From positions 1 through 8,392 of the forward strand of contig JAUXAJ010000238.1 in assembly GCA_030620005.1 (NCBI GenBank): DNA of 8,392 bases, read 5' to 3'. The notes under the pieces were generated by a model, which worked only from the letters and a program-made list of their open reading frames with translations, made no database searches and had not been told where the DNA came from. Made by a program: the position numbers and the translations under genes. The DNA comes from Promethearchaeota archaeon (lineage in GTDB: Archaea > Asgardarchaeota > Lokiarchaeia > Sigynarchaeales > SOKP01). Positions 1 through 5,992 of this stretch are shown here, piece after piece (position 1 is the stretch's first letter; each line of letters opens with the position of its first letter).

Positions 1-1716
1 GATAAGGTTTTAGTCTATCCATGGGCACATTTAAGCAAGTTCCTTAGCAAGGATTCAAATGCCATGGAAGTTTGTCCAAAAATCGCAAAAATTTTAGAAG
101 ATAAAGGAATAGAAGCAAGTTTTTCACCATTTGGATGGTACAAATCGTTTAAAATTAATTGTATTGGTCATGAAGTCGCTGAAATGTATAGAGATGTGAA
201 ATTATACATTCAACCTGAAGAACACATGACAAATGCCGAATTTAAAGTAATATCTTCTAATGGAAAAGAATACGATATAAAATTCGATAAGGACAAAAAT
301 ATTTTACCTTTAAAAGAGATTAAAGACAAGGATTTTAATTTATTCTTAAAGTCAGAACTAGGTTCCAGAAGAGTAGATAAAGGAATTGAGCCAGCTCATA
401 TAAAAGTGATGAAAGAATTTGAACTCGTTGATTTTGACCCGAACAGCGATAAAGGCAATTTGCGCTGGTATACAAAAGGAATAATCATGAAGAATTTAAT
501 CAAGAATTTTATAGAAGATCGCATTATTGATTTTGGAGCCATACTTATTGATACACCAATCATGTATACAGTAAAAAATAAGAAGTTGACGGCGCAAACT
601 GCTAGATTTCCAGCGAGAACCTATTGGTTAGAATCTGGAAGTGATAGATATCTTTTAAGATTTGCCTCTGATTTCCTTCTTTTTGACTTATTTAGTAAAA
701 TGAACTTAAAACCTCAATATTTTCCAATGCGCGTCTATGAATGGGAACAATACGACTTTAGGCGTGAACAAGAAGGAGAATTAACCGGATTGAGAAGATT
801 AAGAGGTTTTATAATGCCCGATATGCACACGTTATGTAAAGATTTAGATTCTGCCGTAGAAGAGTTTAACAACCAATATGTTTTAATTAAAAATCTTAAT
901 GATGATTTGGGAATTAAAAGTCATGTCGTTTTTAGAACAACAAAAGAGTTTTATAAAAACAACAAGAATTGGATTATTAAATTAGTCAAAGACGAGAACG
1001 AACCAGCTCTTCTAGAATTATGGGAAGAAAGGTATTATTATTATGTACTCAAATTTGAAAGAGCTGTGCTTTCTGCTCAAAACAAGAGCGCTACCTTGGC
1101 AACAAACCAAATAGACGTAGAAAGCTCTTTAGAACACATAGTAGATAACAAGGGAAAAAAGAGACAAAAATACAACATTAGTTTTACGGATACTGACGGC
1201 AATACAAAATATCCTATCATTCTACACAATTCTCCTACAGGCGGGCTGGAACGGATTCTATGGGGTTTGATCGAGACTGCTATAAGAGACAAGGACAAGA
1301 CGGTCCCCGGGTTCAAAACATGGTTATCTCCCGTTCAAGTGCGAATTATAACCGTTGGCGAGAATCAAAACGATTATGCAGAAAAAATCCTTGAGAGAAT
1401 TAATAATGAAGGATATAGAACTGATTTTGATGATAGGGAAGAAAAACTCGGTAAAAAAATCAGACAATCTGAAATTGATTGGATTCCATATACAATTATC
1501 CTTGGTAAAAAGGAGCACGAAAATGTAACAATTTCAATTCGAAAAAGGTTAATTGGTAGGCCTTTTGGTCCAAAAAAGAGTACTTCAGAAAGATATAACG
1601 ACGTTAAAATCGAGAAAATATTGGAAATGCTAGAACAAGATACGAAGAGTTTCCCGAAATACAAGCTTCCAAAGCCATTCCGACGATTCTCGACGAGAAT
1701 CTACTTCAGAAAGTAA
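1..1716 (+). CDS. thrS: Threonyl-tRNA synthetase, archaeal type (5' truncated by window edge)
   Basis: Charges tRNA-Thr with threonine in the cytoplasm. The reading frame is open from base 1; the ATG at 64 is internal, because the 21 codons before it match the archaeal N-terminal editing domain (VYPWAHLSKFL). Roughly the first 80 residues lie outside the window. Counting from the first codon here, residues 1 to about 65 are the end of the D-aminoacyl-tRNA-deacylase-like editing domain, including PFGWYKSFKINCIGH at about 43-57. The class II catalytic core follows: motif 1 region GAILIDTPIMY, motif 2 FRREQEGELTGLRRLR (from base 757) and motif 3 GGLERIL (from base 1240). The anticodon-binding domain starts at WLSPVQV (base 1321). 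Of the three residues that normally hold the catalytic zinc, both histidines are present (bases 826 and 1225), but the cysteine appears to be Asp (base 670). It converges on the GTPase gene. Identity is secure; the zinc-site reading is an alignment by eye. Confidence 0.96.
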   Translation, partial: DKVLVYPWAHLSKFLSKDSNAMEVCPKIAKILEDKGIEASFSPFGWYKSFKINCIGHEVAEMYRDVKLYIQPEEHMTNAEFKVISSNGKEYDIKFDKDKNILPLKEIKDKDFNLFLKSELGSRRVDKGIEPAHIKVMKEFELVDFDPNSDKGNLRWYTKGIIMKNLIKNFIEDRIIDFGAILIDTPIMYTVKNKKLTAQTARFPARTYWLESGSDRYLLRFASDFLLFDLFSKMNLKPQYFPMRVYEWEQYDFRREQEGELTGLRRLRGFIMPDMHTLCKDLDSAVEEFNNQYVLIKNLNDDLGIKSHVVFRTTKEFYKNNKNWIIKLVKDENEPALLELWEERYYYYVLKFERAVLSAQNKSATLATNQIDVESSLEHIVDNKGKKRQKYNISFTDTDGNTKYPIILHNSPTGGLERILWGLIETAIRDKDKTVPGFKTWLSPVQVRIITVGENQNDYAEKILERINNEGYRTDFDDREEKLGKKIRQSEIDWIPYTIILGKKEHENVTISIRKRLIGRPFGPKKSTSERYNDVKIEKILEMLEQDTKSFPKYKLPKPFRRFSTRIYFRK

Positions 1717-1763
1717 TCGTTCTTGCTTCTTTTATTTTAATTCTTTACCTAATTTGTCAGATG

Positions 1764-1772
1764 TTTTTTTTT
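1764..1772 (+). terminator. T-run, likely archaeal terminator of thrS
   Basis: A run of nine T residues lies 48 bp after the thrS stop codon, within a T-rich convergent spacer. Archaeal transcription commonly ends at such runs without a hairpin. There is no clear matching run for the opposing GTPase transcript. Confidence 0.4.
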
Positions 1773-1794
1773 GTAAGTAAGTAATTTTCAATGT

Positions 1795-2313
1795 TTATTC
1801 CCCCGCAATCTTTAAGCACGAGTTTGCGATTTTGGTGAAAGCAAGTTCTACATTTTCTCCCGATTTTGCCGAAGTCTCTAGATATTCACATTTTAACCTT
1901 TTTGCTAGATCTTCTGCGTCTGATAGGGGAACTCTTCTTTCTAGATCAATTTTATTACCTATAAGTATCATGGGTATACTTTTTTTTACAGTTTTCTTTA
2001 TGGAACTAATCCAATCAGGAATTTTTAGTAAAGATTGATTCGCCGTGACGTCAAACACTCCCAAAGCCGCATCGCTCCCTTTAAAATAAACCGTTCTCAG
2101 CTTGGAAAATTGTTCTTGCCCACCGATGTCCCAAAGTAGAAGGCGCACGCTAACATCTTCAAGATCGATGTCTTTAATTAAGAAATGAGTTCCAATTGTT
2201 TTCTTTAGATCTTCTGAAAAGTAGTCTTTAATAAAACGCAGGAGAAGGGAAGTTTTCCCAACTCCAGCGGGACCAAACAAGCATACTTTAAATTTATAAG
2301 TTATTTCAGACAT
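1795..2313 (-). CDS. Rab/Arf-like small GTPase
   Basis: A 172-residue Ras-superfamily GTPase consisting only of the G domain. Visible motifs: P-loop GPAGVGKT (residues 14-21), switch I Thr in TIGTHF (Thr39), Walker B/switch II WDIGGQEQF (61-69), base-recognition GNKID (119-123) and TSAK (147-150). The catalytic Gln (Ras Gln61 equivalent) is kept, so GTP hydrolysis should be possible; the Ras Gly12 position is Ala. Overall pattern and length are Rab-like, but DIGGQ in switch II is Arf-like, a mixture seen in Asgard archaeal GTPases. The protein ends NSCLKIAGE, with no C-terminal prenylation cysteines, and no Arf-type N-terminal amphipathic helix or myristoylation glycine is apparent, so any membrane contact would need a partner. 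Start supported by AAAGGAG 11 nt upstream. Neighbours are thrS (convergent) and the ATP-grasp gene (upstream, same strand). Cellular role unknown. Confidence 0.95.
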   Translation of the reverse strand: MSEITYKFKVCLFGPAGVGKTSLLLRFIKDYFSEDLKKTIGTHFLIKDIDLEDVSVRLLLWDIGGQEQFSKLRTVYFKGSDAALGVFDVTANQSLLKIPDWISSIKKTVKKSIPMILIGNKIDLERRVPLSDAEDLAKRLKCEYLETSAKSGENVELAFTKIANSCLKIAGE

Positions 2314-2324
2314 TTTTGATCAAA

Positions 2325-2331
2325 CTCCTTT
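2325..2331 (-). promoter_or_regulatory. Ribosome binding site of the GTPase gene
   Basis: On the minus strand the sequence AAAGGAG sits 11 nt before the ATG at 2313. This is one of only two clear Shine-Dalgarno sites in the window and it fixes the GTPase start. Confidence 0.65.
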
Positions 2332-2352
2332 ACTAAACAACGAGTTATGTTT

Positions 2353-2362
2353 TAAATATAAA
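2353..2362 (-). promoter_or_regulatory. Candidate TATA box of the GTPase gene
   Basis: Minus-strand TTTATATTTA, about 40 nt upstream of the start codon. With the usual archaeal distance of about 25 nt, transcription would begin near 2330, just ahead of the Shine-Dalgarno. The region is so AT-rich that similar strings occur nearby, for example around 2430-2445. Confidence 0.35.
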
Positions 2363-2458
2363 AATATCTCTTATATTAATCTTTTTAGATAATATTAGAT
2401 ATTTCACTATAATAATAATTATTTCATTAAGATATTTATATATTTAATTATTTTGAAC

Positions 2459-3757
2459 TCACTTTATTATTTTGAATTCAAATTGTTCCAAACACTTTTT
2501 TATTTCTTTAACTCGTCTTTTTGAAGCTTGCAAGCTTTTTGTTTTCGTAGATATAAAACACGAGTAATTTCTATTTTCTTTTATAATATTGAATGAAATT
2601 GGAGGAGTCACGAATTCAGGAATTCTTTTCGTTAAATTAGGGATTAATTCTTCGTCTAAAACTTTATTTGATTCGTTGCCAGTGTAACACAATTCTAAGC
2701 GTTTGAAAATTGAATGAAATTTGAATTCTATTGCCGAAAAATCCACGAAGTTAATTTTTGAATAAAGAATTAATTCAACTGGATTTCTACATATTACATT
2801 TCTTATCCCAATATAAGAAGTAGTTAATCTTGGATTAATTTCTATGAAAGTTATTAATTGATTAGCTCCTTTTACAAAATCAATTCCAAAATAACCTGTA
2901 AATTTTGAAAAATCAAGATTATTGGTAATTTTTGTTAAATTGTTGATTATTTGTTCATGGCTTTCAACAGGCGTGTGTCCTCCAAGATATTCGCCCGTTT
3001 TATTTTTAATGTTAATATCTTGAGAATTGACGCTTAAGATTAATGGAGTACTCTTTTTATTACCTGAAAATCCGATTAAAGAGATGCTTAAATCATCCCC
3101 TTCAATAAATTCTTGCAAGATATAGTTCCGATTAAAATCAAGGTCGTAAATTGATCCTTGGAAAAAATCTTTGATTTGACGATCACTTTCAAAATAAAAA
3201 ATTGACTCGCCTCCAACGCCATCATTGGGCTTTATTACAATAGGACTTTTCAATTCTTTAAATTTTTGAAGAATAAATCGGAAATCTAGGGAATTATCTT
3301 TAAATGGAACTTGATACGTCTGAGGCGTATTAACCTTTTTTTTTTTAAAAAATTCATGGGTCTTAATCTTGGACGCTCCAATTTGAATGCCTGTTAAATC
3401 AACGCTCAGAATTTTTCTACCGCTTTTACTTGCGATTTTAGTTAGGTCGTACAAGATATTTGAAAATTCAGGAGCAATTATGAAACAATACTCACATCGT
3501 TTCACTAATTTTTTAAATTCCTTAATATAATTATCTTCTGCATTTACTTGTTTTATAAAATCTGCTTCTAAATAACCAGATAAAAAAACAATCCTATAAT
3601 CAATTAATGTAAAAATCTCAAAATCTATTGCCTTAAAATCCGTAACGATCGATCTTAACATGCCGAACCCCTCACAAAATAGCGAAGAAGGGATGTTCTC
3701 TCGATTGAATCCACCGCCTGAAATGTGCTCGAATATAAAGATCTTATTTTTACTCAT
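2459..3757 (-). CDS. ATP-grasp ligase, MfnD-like (COG1821 type)
   Basis: A 432-residue ATP-grasp carboxylate-amine ligase. The N-terminus (FIFEHISGGG, then LFCEGFGMLRSIVTDF, residues 7-41) fits the COG1821 family, whose characterised archaeal member MfnD joins glutamate to tyramine in methanofuran synthesis. ATP-grasp features: IKPNDGVGGES (175-185) for phosphate binding, QEFIEGDD (215-222) for adenine/ribose, and the metal-binding FIEINPRLTTSY (304-315) after GYFGIDF. About 100 residues follow the metal site and I do not recognise them; as I recall, characterised MfnD proteins are clearly shorter (about 300 residues). Methanofuran would suit an archaeon with the archaeal Wood-Ljungdahl pathway, but no other methanofuran gene is in the window, so substrate is inferred. 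The ATG at 3757 has no clear Shine-Dalgarno; it is kept because the family's EHISGGG motif begins at residue 10. Divergent from the BRO1-like gene. Confidence 0.85.
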   Translation of the reverse strand: MSKNKIFIFEHISGGGFNRENIPSSLFCEGFGMLRSIVTDFKAIDFEIFTLIDYRIVFLSGYLEADFIKQVNAEDNYIKEFKKLVKRCEYCFIIAPEFSNILYDLTKIASKSGRKILSVDLTGIQIGASKIKTHEFFKKKKVNTPQTYQVPFKDNSLDFRFILQKFKELKSPIVIKPNDGVGGESIFYFESDRQIKDFFQGSIYDLDFNRNYILQEFIEGDDLSISLIGFSGNKKSTPLILSVNSQDINIKNKTGEYLGGHTPVESHEQIINNLTKITNNLDFSKFTGYFGIDFVKGANQLITFIEINPRLTTSYIGIRNVICRNPVELILYSKINFVDFSAIEFKFHSIFKRLELCYTGNESNKVLDEELIPNLTKRIPEFVTPPISFNIIKENRNYSCFISTKTKSLQASKRRVKEIKKCLEQFEFKIIK

Positions 3758-3865
3758 GGTATTAAATTAGCTTATTTCAACTTAATTTTTTTTAGTTTAA
3801 TGACATTTTTTTAGGTTTTTAGTCGACTTCCAATTCTTGATTTTAATCATGTTATAATAAATTTA

Positions 3866-3873
3866 TTTTATAT
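3866..3873 (+). promoter_or_regulatory. Candidate TATA box of the BRO1-like gene
   Basis: TTTTATAT in the divergent spacer, about 55 nt before the proposed TTG start at 3927. This would put the transcription start near 3895 and leave a leader of about 30 nt. No Shine-Dalgarno is visible in that leader, which is A-rich. AT-richness makes the call tentative. Confidence 0.35.
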
Positions 3874-3926
3874 GGTAAATAATAATTACATAACTCAAAT
3901 TTAACAAAAAAAAACGTGTAAATGTA

Positions 3927-5162
3927 TTGACTTTTTTTGATGAAATAACGCAGCAGCGCATTAGGTACTTGCATTTCAAGTCAAAAAAATTAGAAGAAGC
4001 GCTCGAAAAAGAGGAAGAAGATTTTTCTTTGGACGACTTAAATCTCGTTTTAGAATACACCATGATCTTAAATGTAAACTATCAGAATGAAAATCAGAAA
4101 AAAATCTTGAAAGAATTAGATATAACAGCTTCTTTTCAAGATCCATTAGAAAATCAAGATATAGAAATTCATGATTTACTATTTGAATGTGCTCGTGTCT
4201 TATGGGTTTTAGCAAGGACTTACTCTCAATTATCGGATAAGTTTGAAGAGAAAGAAGAATGGGAAGATGCTGTAATAGCAATGGTCGAGTGTAGCAAGAT
4301 ATATAAAAGTGCCGCTTACTTTAGTACAGCTGCTGTAAACCAAAATTATAAAGGCACGATTTTATCTCCTGAAAATCTTGAATTTTTCTCTGAAGAATCA
4401 AGATGTTTGGCTCAGAGTGTGGCAGCTTCAAGAGAAGAAAACTCTAACAACATTTATTTTGCCTCAAAATTACATGCTGGACTTTCAGTACTTTCAAAAA
4501 GGCTTTTTTATTTAAAAAAACACGAAGAAAAGAAAAAGCAACAAATAAGAGCGCAATTTCATTATGATATGGGCAAGTCATGTCAATTAAAAGCCCAAGC
4601 GTCCGTAGAATCTTCGATCACGAACATAAACGAAGATAAAGTAAAGAAATTAAAACAAAAAGCCTTATGGTATTTCGTAAAAGCCAAAGATATTTGGGAA
4701 AACATACTGGAATTAAAAATATCTGACGATGAAAAAGAAACTTTAGAAGGAAATATAGAAATAGTAAATGAACTCATAAAAGAAAACGATGTAGAACTTT
4801 TAGATTACGAAGATATTAAAAGAATACAAGACCCAGAACCAGTAATCGTGGTTCCTGAAAATTTGGCGCCTTTTGTTCCAAAATCTACAATATTTTTAAC
4901 TAAGTTTGTGCCACGCGATTTAAATGTCAAGAGGTTTAAGTCTTTTCAAAAGAAAAAACTTGAGAAAAAAATTCCTTATAGTAAAAAGGAGAGATTATTA
5001 GACAAGAAAACTGGCCTGATCATGACTATTAATGAAATAAAAGTATTAAAGGAAAACAAAGAAATCGACGCAGAAAAGTTCGCAGAGTTGATGGAAAAGT
5101 ATTCGATAAAGCTTAAGATGGTTGATACTGCGTTAGAAAAATTAGCAAAACAAAAATACTAA
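3927..5162 (+). CDS. BRO1-domain-like (ALIX/Bro1-type) helical protein
   Basis: A 411-residue all-helical soluble protein with no signal peptide or membrane segment. Residues about 35-320 follow the BRO1 domain of ALIX, Bro1 and HD-PTP: SFQDPL (69-74) then LLFECARVLWVLARTYSQL (84-102), matching the family's FxW-D and fE-asVLfN-iAalySq pattern; helix 117-136 with paired alanines; LSPENLEFFSEESRCLAQS (146-164), matching the Lsp-L--L--LmLAQAQE segment; KLHAGLSVLSKRLFYL (181-196); and a closing ENDVELLDYEDI plus PENLAPFVP (286-318), like the Nd-IY---VP--LP ending. In eukaryotes BRO1 domains bind Snf7/CHMP4-type ESCRT-III subunits; that role here is inferred. A lysine-rich linker (320-360) and a small helical module (about 361-411) follow. 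The start is TTG 3927: the frame has a stop at 3891 and the first ATG is at residue 46, which would cut into the domain. A TPR-like helical fold is the alternative. Confidence 0.75.
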   Translation: MTFFDEITQQRIRYLHFKSKKLEEALEKEEEDFSLDDLNLVLEYTMILNVNYQNENQKKILKELDITASFQDPLENQDIEIHDLLFECARVLWVLARTYSQLSDKFEEKEEWEDAVIAMVECSKIYKSAAYFSTAAVNQNYKGTILSPENLEFFSEESRCLAQSVAASREENSNNIYFASKLHAGLSVLSKRLFYLKKHEEKKKQQIRAQFHYDMGKSCQLKAQASVESSITNINEDKVKKLKQKALWYFVKAKDIWENILELKISDDEKETLEGNIEIVNELIKENDVELLDYEDIKRIQDPEPVIVVPENLAPFVPKSTIFLTKFVPRDLNVKRFKSFQKKKLEKKIPYSKKERLLDKKTGLIMTINEIKVLKENKEIDAEKFAELMEKYSIKLKMVDTALEKLAKQKY

Positions 5163-5230
5163 AAAAAACTTTTAAATCCACATTAACAAAATAACACGTT
5201 AAGAGCTAAAATAATTGAAACTGAGTTAGA

Positions 5231-5250
5231 AAAATAATTATTTTATTATT
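5231..5250. terminator. Palindrome plus T-rich tract between convergent genes
   Basis: AAAATAATTATTTT (5231-5244) is a perfect 14-bp palindrome followed by a T-rich stretch that overlaps the end of the opposing membrane-protein gene. It may end the BRO1-like transcript. Palindromes made only of A and T arise easily here, so confidence is low. Confidence 0.25.
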
Positions 5251-5743
5251 ATTCGTATAGATCCTTTCCTTCTCCTTTAAAATATCTCATTCTATCGCGT
5301 TCTAACTCGTATTTTCTTTCAGCTTCGGTTAAAAATACCAAGTCGTATACTTCTTTAAATACCAAACCTAAAAGTAGAAATTGCAATAATAAAATTAGGA
5401 ACGCCAACAGAATTTCAATGTTATGTACATCTCTAAGGAAGAGAGATGAGAAAATAAAAAAATGAATCGCGTAAAAGATCGAAACAACCCCTATTCTTTT
5501 ACCAAATCTAAGCACGTGTTTATCTTCCAATTTAAATACTTTTTCTAGCCTTGTTGCTTCCACGACGTAATATATACAAAAAAAAAGATTAATGATGCAC
5601 AAGATTTCAATGAAATACATGTCAGTAATCCTTAAACCTATATATGGCCTTAACACGATTGTTCCTATCATGAAGGTTAACGAGAACATAAAAATCACAC
5701 ATCCTAATGACAGAAGCCCGTCGTGAAAAGTTTTGAAATCCAT
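5249..5743 (-). CDS. Four-helix membrane protein of unknown function
   Basis: I do not recognise this 164-residue protein. It has four hydrophobic segments at about residues 8-31, 42-62, 83-104 and 109-130, with short charged connections (for example RLEKVFKLEDKHVLRFGKR at 65-83) and a charged cytoplasmic-looking C-terminal tail of about 30 residues (AERKYELERDRMRYFKGEGK). No catalytic, metal-binding or transporter motif is visible. The ATG at 5743 starts before the first hydrophobic segment; no Shine-Dalgarno is at the usual spacing. It converges with the BRO1-like gene and is divergent from the larger membrane protein at 5993. The protein's coherent hydrophobic pattern supports a real gene; a function cannot be given. 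Confidence 0.8.
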   Translation of the reverse strand: MDFKTFHDGLLSLGCVIFMFSLTFMIGTIVLRPYIGLRITDMYFIEILCIINLFFCIYYVVEATRLEKVFKLEDKHVLRFGKRIGVVSIFYAIHFFIFSSLFLRDVHNIEILLAFLILLLQFLLLGLVFKEVYDLVFLTEAERKYELERDRMRYFKGEGKDLYE

Positions 5744-5992
5744 GAATCTTTAAAAAATTTATAAATAATTCCTTTTTTTTTTTACCTAATTTCTAAAGAA
5801 TTGAACGATTTTAAAACTTATTAAAACAGGTATACCATTACAACTGAAAAAAAGAGAAAAATAAATTAAAGGAACAAAAAAAATGATATTTAAGAAATGT
5901 GAAAAAACAAATGAAATTTTATTAATAATTAAAATTAAGTTAATATTAACATATAGTTTGTATTAAATTCAAATAAATTTTAGTTGATAATC
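5744..5992. other. Divergent AT-rich intergenic region
   Basis: This 249-bp spacer separates two divergent membrane-protein genes and must hold both promoters. Minus-strand TTTATAAA (5758-5765) is TATA-like but lies only about 15 nt before the ATG at 5743, which is too close for the usual spacing. On the plus strand, CATATAG (5950-5956) is a weak TATA candidate for the gene at 5993. An A-rich tract fills about 5845-5910. The perfect palindrome GTTAATATTAAC is at 5939-5950. No RNA gene or convincing small ORF was seen. Confidence 0.5.

Noticed and set aside
1077..1664. Minus-strand ORFs inside the ThrRS gene
   Set aside because: They overlap the strongly conserved catalytic and anticodon-binding coding sequence, have no family resemblance and look like antisense frames.
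3863..4281. Minus-strand ORFs across the 5' part of the BRO1-like gene
   Set aside because: Their low-complexity Ser/Leu/Phe-rich translations are the antisense of Glu/Lys-rich helices; the plus-strand frame is long and carries domain landmarks.
5758..5765. TTTATAAA as a TATA box for the four-helix membrane protein
   Set aside because: It lies about 15 nt before the ATG, so the expected transcription start would fall inside the coding sequence; it is noted only as a weak candidate in the spacer entry.
5845..5945. Possible C/D-box or other small RNA in the A-rich spacer
   Set aside because: No paired C (RTGATGA) and D (CTGA) boxes at proper spacing and no stable GC-containing stem.
5884..5967. 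A 27-codon plus-strand ORF in the divergent spacer
   Set aside because: It has no ribosome site, overlaps the promoter region of the next gene and encodes a low-complexity Ile/Lys-rich peptide.
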